DNA of 64,000 nt from an uncultured Clostridia bacterium (lineage in GTDB: Bacteria > Bacillota > Clostridia > Saccharofermentanales > Saccharofermentanaceae): NCBI GenBank assembly GCA_946407705.1, contig CAMJPC010000002.1, positions 310,001-374,000 of the forward strand. The letters are read 5' to 3'. Below, one piece after another: positions 25,599 through 34,138 of the stretch; the first letter of the stretch is position 1, and each line of letters starts with the position of its first letter. The notes under the pieces are model-generated. The model was not told the origin of the DNA. It ran no database searches and saw only the letters and a list, made by a program, of their open reading frames with translations. The position numbers were made by a program, and so were the translations under genes.

Positions 25599-27380
25599 TC
25601 ACGGCATCTCTATCTCGTACTTTCCCTTGGCAATCCTGTCTTCAAAATCTGCCACAGGAAGAGGTCTGTCAAAGTAATAGCCCTGAGCGATATCACATCC
25701 GTTACTTCTCAGAGTGTTAACGTGTTCTATGGTCTCGACGCCTTCAGTAATGCATTCCATTCCCAGCTGATTTGTCATCGACACAACATGCCTGAACATT
25801 ATGTTGCTCATATCGTTGTCTTTACCGTATCCGTCAGGCAGAAAACTCTTATCAATCTTTAATGTATCCCACGGAATATCCTTGATCAGATTAAGGGAGG
25901 AATAACCGATACCGAAATCATCTATCGATATCGAGAAGCCCATATTGCTGAGTTCAGTCGCCATCCGCTTTAAGTCAGTGAATTCGACCTCGGATGTGGA
26001 TTCGGTGAACTCGATCTCGATCAGTTCATGAGGCAGATCGTAACGGTCAACGATCTCAGCAATCGTCTCCGGGAGGTATGCGTTATAAATGTGCTTTCTT
26101 GAGAAATTAATAGATATCCTTATCAGTTTTCTGCCTTCGTCTGACCAGCGCTTCATGTCCCTGCATACGCATTCGAGCATATGGAAATCAAGCCTGCATA
26201 TCTCACTTGTCTGCTCAAGAACAGGTATAAACTCCGCAGGCGGTATGATCTTCCCTGCATGGAACCATCTGCAGAGAGCTTCGGCACCAACGAGGCTGCC
26301 GTTTACCACATTGACCTTAGGCTGATAGAACGGGATGAATTCGTTTCGTTCGAACGCTTCAGGGAAATACTGCTGGACACGCATGCTCTTTTCCTTTTTT
26401 TCAAGGAACTCCTCATCGTAGAAAACGATATTATCCATACCGCCGGTCTGCGCGATACGATAGGCATTGATAATGCTGCCCATGATCTCATCTGCCCTGA
26501 CTTCATGATCACTCGGAATACGGAAAAAGCCGGCACTGGTTGAAATATTTACAACCATGCCTTTGGGTGCTTTTGCTTCTGTCTCTGTAAGATAATCGAT
26601 CACGGTCTTCGTCTTATCCACAGAACACATTCCCAAGAAATTGTCTCCGCCAAGACGGGCAAGCATTCCGTCCTCGCCGATGATCTCTTTGAGTTTGTTG
26701 TAGTGATCTAACATGATGACATCACCGGCACTTCTCCCGAACTCGTTGTTGATCAGCGAGAAATGCCTCAGATTATAACGGAATGCCAGCTTGTTCGCTG
26801 TCCGCTTATTTTTTACAACATCATCGAGATATTCTCTCCAGTTACGGAGGTTAGGATACCCTGCTTCATCATAATAAGCAAGTTCATAAACAATATCCCT
26901 CAACCTGTTGCGGCTCACAAAACTAAGGACCGTCCTCATTACAAGTTCGACCTTTGACCTCTCCTCTTCAGTCAATGGTTCTTCGTCAGGCGCCATATAT
27001 GTGGTAATGGTTGCCCTGGACATTACGCTTGTAACAGTCCGCAAGGTAAGGATCTCGTTACCTTCTTTACCGGTATCGAAACAACTTAACGTCTCGCCTG
27101 CACCTTCCTGCTCTTCCTGTTGATTCTTGTATACTCTAGTAACCGCCTTAGAAAGCCTGAACATCGAACATATCTCAATAAGAAGATTCTCTATATGTTC
27201 AATATCGATATTGTCTATATCCGTCATGGCAGATATCAGACGTTCAAACAACATTAAGAAATGGCATTCTTTATCCGAAACAGCGGAATGGATACACGCA
27301 TCAGAAAATTCAGGAACATACCTATTCGTCCCCGTTGTCCTAGGAGCCCGTTTTGTTTTATCCGTCTTTTTATCAGTCAT
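25599..27380 (-). CDS. GGDEF/EAL protein, probable c-di-GMP phosphodiesterase with degenerate GGDEF
   Basis: Protein of 593 residues without membrane segments. Residues about 1-170 are an uncharacterised N-terminal region. The GGDEF domain (about 170-325) carries GGDNF near 245, so the cyclase signature Glu is replaced and activity is doubtful. The EAL domain (about 340-590) keeps AEALCRW, EFTES and DDFGIGYSSL, so c-di-GMP hydrolysis is plausible. GAGG precedes the ATG. It is island cargo, paired within 1.3 kb with a diguanylate cyclase candidate on the same strand. Confidence 0.88.
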   Translation of the reverse strand: MTDKKTDKTKRAPRTTGTNRYVPEFSDACIHSAVSDKECHFLMLFERLISAMTDIDNIDIEHIENLLIEICSMFRLSKAVTRVYKNQQEEQEGAGETLSCFDTGKEGNEILTLRTVTSVMSRATITTYMAPDEEPLTEEERSKVELVMRTVLSFVSRNRLRDIVYELAYYDEAGYPNLRNWREYLDDVVKNKRTANKLAFRYNLRHFSLINNEFGRSAGDVIMLDHYNKLKEIIGEDGMLARLGGDNFLGMCSVDKTKTVIDYLTETEAKAPKGMVVNISTSAGFFRIPSDHEVRADEIMGSIINAYRIAQTGGMDNIVFYDEEFLEKKEKSMRVQQYFPEAFERNEFIPFYQPKVNVVNGSLVGAEALCRWFHAGKIIPPAEFIPVLEQTSEICRLDFHMLECVCRDMKRWSDEGRKLIRISINFSRKHIYNAYLPETIAEIVDRYDLPHELIEIEFTESTSEVEFTDLKRMATELSNMGFSISIDDFGIGYSSLNLIKDIPWDTLKIDKSFLPDGYGKDNDMSNIMFRHVVSMTNQLGMECITEGVETIEHVNTLRSNGCDIAQGYYFDRPLPVADFEDRIAKGKYEIEMP

Positions 27381-27705
27381 AAAGACCTCAGCGTCTTCCG
27401 AGTTTAGTCTTCTTCTCTCCGCTTCATTTATAAATTAATACTATCACAAAGAAACGTTGAAATGTTGTTTCTACAAAACCATGACCGATTATTCTTATTT
27501 GTATATACCTACGGATAACGGGCGAAAACCATAACTGTTCACAGATTTCAAAGTGACTATCCGGAACACCTACGAGTTAAATACATTCAGTGGAAGAAAA
27601 GACAATCCGGATATTAAGACATGTCTCTCCAAAATGATTATTTAAGGGCTGACTCTTTTTCCAGAGCCAGCCCTTTTGGAGTGTTTATAGTATTAATTAC
27701 ATGAA
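27381..27705. other. Intergenic region, one hairpin
   Basis: No gene is visible. It contains GGGCTGACTC (27646-27655) and GAGCCAGCCC (27664-27673), a ten-base-pair stem with one mismatch, with TTTT on the plus side and TTAAATAAT on the minus side. It is probably the terminator of the PrsW-like gene, though the tail is not ideal. The rest is AT-rich leader of the GGDEF/EAL gene. Confidence 0.55.
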
Positions 27706-28449
27706 TCAAAGATTAACCTCGATTGTCTTTTCGATCAACTGATTGGTACAGCGTTCTTTTTTGCGTGAGATCAGGAAGAAACGAATCATAAGTATGATCA
27801 GCACGACATCGAGTACTGCCAACGATATTCCGATGAAGGCAAGATTATCATTTATTTTGAGCAATTCCTCACTGAGCGAGAAGTCGTAGAGACCGTGAAT
27901 GAGGAAAGGAAGGCCGAATGCTACGATGCCGTTTATTTTTTTGCCGGTCTCGATATGTTTGCCATAGAACCAACCCATTATAAATCCGTAACCGACATGT
28001 CCCATTGTTAATCCTCTGATCAGCATGATAGAAGGAGTCGCACCTATCGCATAAGGAATATCTTCAACAAGGCCGAAGACGGTTCCGATGATTACCATAA
28101 AAGCCGTAATATCCGCCAATGAATAGTTGCTTATATTCTTCCTGAGAAGATGACGGAACATAATGTATTTGACAAGTTCTTCCGAAAAAGCCAACACGAT
28201 GAAAGTGTATATAGCTTGGGAAACTAAAGCGTTCATGTCCGGGAAGATAAATCGTATCAAAAGATTCCTTGCCAAATGGAACGTTGCCGAGACAACCAGT
28301 ATAGGCATCACGCAGATAGTACCGCGTATGATTGCCGATTTACAGCTTTGAAGATAAAGTGTATTGTGCTTTTTACGGTTCCTGAGCCAGATAACTATCA
28401 GTACAGAAGGTACAATACTTAGGATAAAGAAAAACAAATTGATCAGCAT
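27706..28449 (-). CDS. PrsW-family intramembrane protease
   Basis: Protein of 247 residues with about seven to eight membrane segments. Family motifs are present: SEELVKY (the EExxK motif), FGLVEDIPYA, HVGYGFIMGW and FLIHGLYDF with the conserved His residues. PrsW in Bacillus starts cleavage of the anti-sigma factor RsiW, but no sigma/anti-sigma pair is adjacent here, so the substrate is unknown. ATG 28449 follows GAGG; the upstream open frame is rejected. Island cargo. Confidence 0.85.
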   Translation of the reverse strand: MLINLFFFILSIVPSVLIVIWLRNRKKHNTLYLQSCKSAIIRGTICVMPILVVSATFHLARNLLIRFIFPDMNALVSQAIYTFIVLAFSEELVKYIMFRHLLRKNISNYSLADITAFMVIIGTVFGLVEDIPYAIGATPSIMLIRGLTMGHVGYGFIMGWFYGKHIETGKKINGIVAFGLPFLIHGLYDFSLSEELLKINDNLAFIGISLAVLDVVLIILMIRFFLISRKKERCTNQLIEKTIEVNL

Positions 28450-28593
28450 AATTCCACCTCTTTTTAATCCCGTTTTTGGATTGGTGGCTTCATTATTACA
28501 AGAGCATGGAAAGATAGCTATCATCAATGATTATCTGATCTGATGCATAAACAACACCTTACTGCAGTTATGTTGACAATATAGCAATGAGAA

Positions 28594-30438
28594 CTAAATT
28601 CTTTGTTTTCTTCGAGCTTTTTTTACAAGATACATTTCTGCATCTGCTTGTTGGATGAACTCAATCAGTGTATCAGACTTGTCCGGGATCGCATTAATAA
28701 AGCCGACACTTGCCGAAAGCTCATATGGCTTATTCATTTCTTGGTTTTTCCTTTCGAGTTCAGCATCAAATCTTTTCTTGAATATATCAGCAAAATTTTC
28801 CCCACGGCCTATGATTACAAATTCGTCTCCGCCGATTCTTCCGCATACATCCATAGAGCCGCATGACAATTCAATAGTCTCTGACACGGCTTTGATCGTA
28901 AAGTCTCCCTCGGAGTGACCATAAGTGTCATTAATTATCTTGAGACCGTCAACATCGATGAAAATAACAGAGAGTGCCGCTTGAGCCTGAATACATTCTT
29001 CAAATATATATCCGGCATTGATATTAAATCCGTTTCTGTTATAGATTCCACACAGAGGGTCAAGCACATTCAGTTTGGATATAGTTTCTATAGCGTTGCC
29101 TATACTCATTGTTATTGTATGACAGTGATTGCTGTATATAGGAAAATCTGTGTTCGACATGATGTAATATCCTAATATACGTGGGCCAAAATGAAGCGGA
29201 ATATAGTAACTGACCTTGCCGCTGGACAATTGCTGTTCAGGATAGAGTTGTTTGCTCGGGAAGGATTTTACAGCACATCTTTCGCCGTGATCCCAAATAA
29301 GCGGAACAGTCATTGCTTCAGGATAATTACCGCCGTCGTCATATGAAAGTGTGTTATATGTCTTCTCCCAGTCGCTTACAAGACACAGCGCAAACTCTCC
29401 GCAATCAATTGCTTCTAGCCATTTACAGATAGCATCAGAACATTCATCGATGTTCTTTGCGACAGCTAATGCTGCGATCAGTCTGTTAAGAATATGGATA
29501 CCCATATATGTCCGTTCGATCTTTAATGCTGTCTCTTTTCTGAATTCCAGAGCATTATCTCTGTTGTCAGGATTACATCCGCAACTCTCGGCAATGACCG
29601 GTTCTGCATCCATTATCGTGCTGCGCGGACTCTTTTCTCCCTGCATAAGGGAATATAAAACCTCGCAAGCTTTTACACCTGAGGCATACAAAGGTCTTTT
29701 CACGGTTGTAAGAACCGGGAATGCATTACGAGCATTGAAAGTGTTATCGAATCCGGTCACTGCAACATCTTCAGGCACTTTAACACCATTCAACTGAAGC
29801 TTATTCATTGCAGTCAGTGCCATGCTGTCGTTAGCACAGACAAAAGCATCGGGCAAACTGAGTCCGGAATGCATAAAGTCATCTATAGCCTTAATTCCAT
29901 CATAGCTGCGGAATTGACCTTTATAAAGACGTCTTTCATCAAATTCCAAACCGTTCTCAGAAAGAGCGTCACGGAAAGCTCTGTATCTCTCCTGAGCCTC
30001 AGGATTGGATTCAGGGCCGGAGATATAATTGAACACTTTATAACCATGCTCATTTATAAGATGCTCCACCAATCTTTTCATTACGGCATAATTATCAATA
30101 CTTATATCGTGGAACTCCTCATAGTCATTGCACTCGAAAATAACTGTAGGAATGTTTGCAGCTTTTACCTTATCAATGATCGAATTCCTTATATCCAAGT
30201 TTGAAAAAGTGTTTGTCAAAAGAAGTGCACCATCAAAACTCGCGAGCTGTGCCAGTTTGTATATGCTGTATTCTCCGTCATCAAATGAACTGTTTTCTAC
30301 AACACCGCCGAAAGACGCAAAATACGAAATATTGATTGCATGATTTCTGGCAAATTCATTGATGCCTTTTATTATCTGATATGGGTATTCCTCATCCATA
30401 CCGCAAACAAAGGCTGCTACATTAAATATCTTTTTCAT
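28594..30438 (-). CDS. Diguanylate cyclase with sugar-binding (LacI-type) sensor domain
   Basis: Protein of 614 residues, cytoplasmic. Residues about 1-290 resemble the effector domain of LacI-family regulators (Peripla_BP_3: YISGPESNPEAQERYRAFRD, DAFVCANDSMALTAM, VAVTGFDNT), without the DNA-binding helix-turn-helix. A GAF-like middle (about 300-445) follows, then a GGDEF domain with intact GRIGGDEFVII near 534. It probably makes c-di-GMP in response to a small ligand, possibly a sugar. GGAGG precedes the ATG. Same orientation as the PrsW and EAL genes. Confidence 0.9.
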   Translation of the reverse strand: MKKIFNVAAFVCGMDEEYPYQIIKGINEFARNHAINISYFASFGGVVENSSFDDGEYSIYKLAQLASFDGALLLTNTFSNLDIRNSIIDKVKAANIPTVIFECNDYEEFHDISIDNYAVMKRLVEHLINEHGYKVFNYISGPESNPEAQERYRAFRDALSENGLEFDERRLYKGQFRSYDGIKAIDDFMHSGLSLPDAFVCANDSMALTAMNKLQLNGVKVPEDVAVTGFDNTFNARNAFPVLTTVKRPLYASGVKACEVLYSLMQGEKSPRSTIMDAEPVIAESCGCNPDNRDNALEFRKETALKIERTYMGIHILNRLIAALAVAKNIDECSDAICKWLEAIDCGEFALCLVSDWEKTYNTLSYDDGGNYPEAMTVPLIWDHGERCAVKSFPSKQLYPEQQLSSGKVSYYIPLHFGPRILGYYIMSNTDFPIYSNHCHTITMSIGNAIETISKLNVLDPLCGIYNRNGFNINAGYIFEECIQAQAALSVIFIDVDGLKIINDTYGHSEGDFTIKAVSETIELSCGSMDVCGRIGGDEFVIIGRGENFADIFKKRFDAELERKNQEMNKPYELSASVGFINAIPDKSDTLIEFIQQADAEMYLVKKARRKQRI

Positions 30439-30503
30439 ATCATGCCTCCTAATCTAATCAAACCACTGCTCTCCTATTACTCGCTTGTAAGTTTTTCTGA
30501 TTA

Positions 30504-31076
30504 TTAAATATACACATACACACCCGGTCTGTCTTCCAAGACATGAACTTCGAATTTGTCTGCCCAATAGGCATCTTCACTAACCAACTGTATCGAATGC
30601 AGCCCTTGCATATTCGGATTATCAGAATATCCTTCTATCCAGACACAGATGAAACCATACTTGTTGCCTTTCGTATCATAGATGTCAGCCATGACTTGAT
30701 ACTTGTATTCGTATTCAGTTGACCCTCTATTATGCCCACCGGATACAGAACAACAGTTATTCTTGACCTCATTGATCTCAGGAAACGACTCGTAAAGATG
30801 CTTAAGTTCTTCTTTCAGATCATCATTTTCCTCAAGTGCGTAATCAGAAAACAGATTCATCATTCGGTCGACATCTTTATCCTTGATGCATTCAAGCATC
30901 TCATTCAGCAACTGATTCTTACCAAAATCACTTGCATGGCCTTCATAGTGCCTTGTCTTTATCTGTTCTCCGATAGAAAGATCAGGATCATATTTTCCAT
31001 TTAGAAGCTTGGAACATCCAGTTAGCGCTACCAAAATCAGAACAATGACTAAACAATAGATACAACTTTTCTTCAT
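30504..31076 (-). CDS. DUF5104-like lipoprotein
   Basis: Protein of 190 residues with signal peptide and lipobox LTGC (Cys21). The helical part LNEMLECIKDKDVDRMMNLF and the following LKEELKHLYESFPEI, then beta-rich YEYKYQVMADIYD, match the plan of DUF5104 lipoproteins and of the gene at 18393. ATG 31076 gives a proper signal peptide; the ribosome site is poor. It lies 38 bp downstream of the lipoprotein at 31115, probably the same transcript from promoter copy D. Confidence 0.7.
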   Translation of the reverse strand: MKKSCIYCLVIVLILVALTGCSKLLNGKYDPDLSIGEQIKTRHYEGHASDFGKNQLLNEMLECIKDKDVDRMMNLFSDYALEENDDLKEELKHLYESFPEINEVKNNCCSVSGGHNRGSTEYEYKYQVMADIYDTKGNKYGFICVWIEGYSDNPNMQGLHSIQLVSEDAYWADKFEVHVLEDRPGVYVYI

Positions 31077-31114
31077 TCTTATTATCCATATTCCATTTTT
31101 CATTTTACTGCTTA

Positions 31115-31555
31115 CTATCCGATCCATGACCTGGCTTGTCTGACAAGATAGCAATTATCAGCCAGCTTCTCAGTCTGTACATCTTTATACCAGGACTTGA
31201 GATCCTTCAATGCTTCGCCGGAATCAAACGCACAGAGGATCCCCTCTGTTTTTGTCTCGTCATTCCAAAATTGAACAGAATTATCTTGGATCCAGAAATA
31301 GGTGTAATCCTGCTTGGCTACAGCGACATCTGCTGATATCTCATCAATGTCGGCTATATCACTAAGATTCACCAGATAATGATCTTGTTCAGTAGCATAT
31401 TTCTCGATCTTGAGGTTCTTCTTTGCATATTCAGCTATGTGCATATAGTTTTGAGCATTACCGGCAAGCTTCTTACCCCTGTCGCTCAGATTATTACATC
31501 CACACAAAAGAAGCACCAATACCAGAAGAGTAATTACTATTTTTTGCTTTCTCAT
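31115..31555 (-). CDS. Lipoprotein of unknown function
   Basis: Protein of 146 residues with lipobox LLCGC (Cys20 context VLLLCGC). The mature part has a helix (AEYAKKNLKIEKYA) and a region ending DNCYLVRQARSWIG. No family recognised. A shortened relic with the same first and last residues lies at 18095-18190, with the same leader and promoter, so this cargo unit was duplicated within or near the island. Confidence 0.7.
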   Translation of the reverse strand: MRKQKIVITLLVLVLLLCGCNNLSDRGKKLAGNAQNYMHIAEYAKKNLKIEKYATEQDHYLVNLSDIADIDEISADVAVAKQDYTYFWIQDNSVQFWNDETKTEGILCAFDSGEALKDLKSWYKDVQTEKLADNCYLVRQARSWIG

Positions 31556-31627
31556 ATAAATATACCGCCCCGTTCATCAGGTTATTCCATGTCTTTTACC
31601 GTCGAAAACCCTGCTTATTTCCTATAC

Positions 31628-31678
31628 CAAAGGAATCTCTCCCTCAGACAAGACAATTATATCATCCGGATAAAGCTC
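31628..31678 (-). promoter_or_regulatory. Repeated promoter cassette, copy D
   Basis: Minus-strand CTTTATCCGGATGA, TATAAT (plus coordinates 31656-31661), TGTCTTGTCTGAGGG. It drives the lipoprotein at 31115. The leader that follows (31562-31625) is also shared with copy A at 18197-18265, including ACATGGAATAACC. Confidence 0.65.
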
Positions 31679-31831
31679 CCGAAGCATTAAAACAGTCCCA
31701 TTAATGTTTTTCATCGCAGATTTTTGGCTTCAGTTGTTACCGATCGGTAACAACTGAGGCCTTTTTTCAACTTTTTTTAATCCGACCATTCTGTTTTGCC
31801 CTCTCCCATTACGTATAGGTGAAGGGACATT

Positions 31832-31902
31832 TACTGGCTTAAACCGAACTTAAGCCACTGTTTTTGATAACAGCGGAAGCTCTCTCCTTAGTTCACTTAA
31901 TT
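31832..31902. repeat. Mobile-element left-end copy L3 (internal)
   Basis: 71 bp matching 22794-22864 with one mismatch. No attachment core lies beside it. It shows that the 13.9-kb element contains the left-end remnant of a further element, so the part from here to the integrase may once have been a unit of its own. Confidence 0.8.
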
Positions 31903-31918
31903 CGTGATTTCGATGACA

Positions 31919-32095
31919 TTATAATAAAAATGTATTGATCGGAACCATATCATCGTTCTGCTTTTGAATCTCTTTCAGTTCCTCTTGAGTATACTGCAGC
32001 TTCAACTTTCCTCCGCACTCGGGGCATTTCCTCTTAGGACACATCTTCTCCGACAAATCATATTTCATTCCGCAATTCATACAAGTTTTGTACAT
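31919..32095 (-). CDS. 58-residue zinc-ribbon protein
   Basis: Short gene with a good AGAGGT site six to eight bases ahead of ATG 32095. The product has two Cys pairs (CMNCGMKYD and CPECGGKLKL), plus an additional Cys between them, then a charged helix (TQEELKEIQKQND). Shares the small zinc-ribbon theme of the genes at 20373 and 22235. It lies downstream of the CPBP protease gene on the same strand. Function unknown. Confidence 0.65.
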   Translation of the reverse strand: MYKTCMNCGMKYDLSEKMCPKRKCPECGGKLKLQYTQEELKEIQKQNDDMVPINTFLL

Positions 32096-32135
32096 TATTC
32101 TTACCTCTTGATTTTTTCTCGCAAAGCGAAAAACT

Positions 32136-32813
32136 TCATTCTACAAAAACGGTTACGAAAACATCATAGACAACATGAGCAATAATCGGGTTCCAGATCG
32201 TTTTGCTCTTCTTAAGAAGCCGGCAAAATACTATTCCCCATACAGTTGCACTAATGCTTTGTATTATCCATGTTTCATAATCCATTGCTCCCAAACGGTA
32301 GCATCTGACAAAATATGCCGGAGAATGGAGCAATACGAAGAACAGCGTGGATAAGATAGCAGCCTTCTTTTCACTGACAATCCCTCTTAAGGCATTATAG
32401 CCCCAACCTCTGAAAACAGTTTCTTCAACAAATCCTACACAGCAAATAACTATTATATCCAAAGGATTTCTAATTGCCGGATTGAGCCACAATCCCCCAT
32501 GTATGATTAGCATTCCGACAAAAGAGAGTATCACCGATATGATTAGTATAGTGGCAAGTGGTCTGTTCCATACAGGCTTCGAAAACAGTTCCTTTTTGCT
32601 GATACTCAATGAATCTGAGTGCCGCTTTATCAGACAAATGGCAGGAAATACCCAAAACAATCTGCAAAGCAAGGCATAAACTTGCTTGCCATAGTTAAAC
32701 ACTAAATTAGATGAATATCCCCATGCATCAGTTACAACAGCCCATAGTAACACAAATCCAAACAGTGTCAGAAGGATGAAGGCAAGTGATTGCTTTTCTT
32801 TATAGATGTACAT
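32136..32813 (-). CDS. CPBP-family intramembrane metalloprotease
   Basis: Protein of 225 residues with about six membrane segments. CPBP (Abi/CAAX-like) motifs are present: VEETVFRGWGYNAL (EExxxR), VLLHSPAYF (His) and NPIIAHVVYD (HxxxD/N). Members cleave within membranes and often work with bacteriocin production or immunity, among other roles; the substrate here is unknown. ATG 32813 follows AGGAG at ten bases. It starts 26 bp after the end of a truncated CPBP gene, so they were tandem paralogues. Confidence 0.82.
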   Translation of the reverse strand: MYIYKEKQSLAFILLTLFGFVLLWAVVTDAWGYSSNLVFNYGKQVYALLCRLFWVFPAICLIKRHSDSLSISKKELFSKPVWNRPLATILIISVILSFVGMLIIHGGLWLNPAIRNPLDIIVICCVGFVEETVFRGWGYNALRGIVSEKKAAILSTLFFVLLHSPAYFVRCYRLGAMDYETWIIQSISATVWGIVFCRLLKKSKTIWNPIIAHVVYDVFVTVFVE

Positions 32814-32839
32814 TTCTATGTTTGCTCCTGTGATCGGCA

Positions 32840-33193
32840 TCAGTGTGTGAACATCATGAGTACTGCCGGGAGATTGTTCAATATATGAAGAGCATATACC
32901 AAAGTTATGTTCTTTGTCTTTATATAGAGTATAGCCATGGCAATTCCGAAGCATATATGCGGAAGAATCGACAGCATTTCAGGTACAGTAAAAGCATGAA
33001 GATGGATCATTCCGAAAAGGACAGAGGAAACGATAACCACTACAGCCTTAGGAATGAAATCACCTTGCTTACGCATAAGAATGCTCCTGAAGACGGTTTC
33101 TTCGACTATAGGTCCCATTATCCCGGCGCCCAACACTAGCAACACGGGTTCAGCGAGCTGTCTTGCAAGCTGCAGGCCCTTTAAATAATTCTT
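32840..33193 (-). pseudogene. 5'-truncated CPBP-family protease gene
   Basis: The frame is open for 118 codons from 33193, with only a GTG at 33145 as a possible start. It encodes the C-terminal half of a CPBP protease: GPIVEETVFRSIL, FGMIHLHAF and a late ALHILNN. The membrane segments expected before the EExxxR motif are missing. The break falls at about 33194, precisely where the four-base-periodic sequence of the mobilisation module begins, so insertion of that module probably cut the gene. Confidence 0.7.
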
Positions 33194-33390
33194 CTATAGC
33201 TAACTAGCTAACTATCCAACCACCTACCCACCCATCCAGCCAGCAAAAGAACAATGTAGCTAGCGACCGAGCTAAAAGAAGCAAACGAAAGAACTAGCTA
33301 TCCGTCTAGCTGGCGATCAAGCAAAAAGGAGGAAAAGCAAGCCAACAATCGAACAAACCAAAAATCCAACAAGAAAGGAGGTTCAACCCC
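33194..33390. repeat. Four-base quasi-periodic leader sequence
   Basis: About 190 bp made of degenerate tetranucleotides of the AGCT/AACT/ATCC/AACC/CAAG kind (for example AGCTAACTAGCTAACT near 33199, then ATCCAACCACCTACCCACCC). It ends at the AAAGGAGG of the gene at 33391. It is unlike any other sequence in the window and starts exactly at the edge of the mobilisation module. It may be a replication or transfer-related region or an unstructured translation leader. Confidence 0.5.
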
Positions 33391-33744
33391 ATGAACGAGA
33401 ATACAAGGATCTACACACAGAACGAGCTTTACGAGAACGAGATCAACACGGACGATTACAAGCTCAATTCGGAATCAGGAGAATTCGAAGGCACGCTCAA
33501 GATAAAAGCATGGACAAGCAAGTCCCGTATGAAAGGGAACGGAAAAGCGATCAGAGCATTCATAGAGCTTGAAGACGGAAGAAAGATTATTGCTCTGGTC
33601 CAGCCGTTCCGTTCGGAACAGATAGCGTTGATCAGCGCTGCTGAGATCGGAGAATTGCTGAAGCTCCGTTTTGAAACAAGCAGCAGCGGTCTGGTCTATT
33701 TGGCTGAGCTTAAAGTTTTGGATATGCCGGAAGAGATATTGTGA
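33391..33744 (+). CDS. Mobilisation-module protein of unknown function
   Basis: Protein of 117 residues, soluble, with beta-rich character (EGTLKIKAWTSKSR, then RAFIELEDGRKIIALVQPF). AAGGAGG precedes the ATG. It lies directly upstream of the origin of transfer and relaxase, a typical position for a small accessory or regulatory protein of mobilisable elements. No recognisable DNA-binding motif. Confidence 0.65.
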   Translation: MNENTRIYTQNELYENEINTDDYKLNSESGEFEGTLKIKAWTSKSRMKGNGKAIRAFIELEDGRKIIALVQPFRSEQIALISAAEIGELLKLRFETSSSGLVYLAELKVLDMPEEIL

Positions 33745-34138
33745 TCTTTAGCTCAGACAAAACCGTAGAAACAAGGAAAGATCATGCAGGGCGAAGCGGT
33801 TCCTGCATGAGATTTCAGGATCAGCAAAGGGGTCAAGGGGATTATCCCCTGCACACCACCTTGCAAGCAAGGTGTAGTGTGTTACACCCGACAGAGGCAG
33901 AAAGAATGTCGAGGAGGGTCAGTCTTCCGGTGGACGACTGACCTGACGACGATATTCGTGGCTGTTGGGGAGATATGAGAGCGCGGTCGTTTTTGCGCTC
34001 TTATATCGAAACAACAGAGCATCGGTTGGGAAATTGACCGCCGCTTATTGCGGGCAATTTCACATTAGATGCGTCCTTCTGTTTCTGTCGCGGTGTATAA
34101 ACCCGAAGTCATCTATGCAAAAAGAAAAAGGAGTATAT
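33745..34138. other. Non-coding region with oriT and hairpins
   Basis: No gene is supported here. Besides the origin of transfer it holds GGGGATTATCCCC (33837-33849), AGTC...GACT around 33920-33940, GAGAGCGC...GCGCTC near 33977-34001 and GAAATTG...CAATTTC near 34029-34060. Such a series of hairpins upstream of a relaxase gene could attenuate its expression. Confidence 0.55.
33857..33888 (+). other. Origin of transfer (oriT), MobV type
   Basis: Hairpin CACCTTGC / GCAAGGTG (33857-33864, 33867-33874) is followed at once by TAGTGTGTTA (33875-33884), the nick-site sequence known for the MobM/pMV158 family, where cutting falls after GTGTG. A second inverted pair GGTGTA/TACACC (33871-33876, 33883-33888) spans the nick. 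The predicted nick is between 33881 and 33882 on the plus strand. A MobV relaxase gene lies 250 bp downstream, which supports the assignment. Confidence 0.85.

Noticed and set aside
33741..33941. 66-codon plus-strand frame before the relaxase
   Set aside because: It covers the oriT hairpins and lacks a ribosome site; the DNA structure explains the region.
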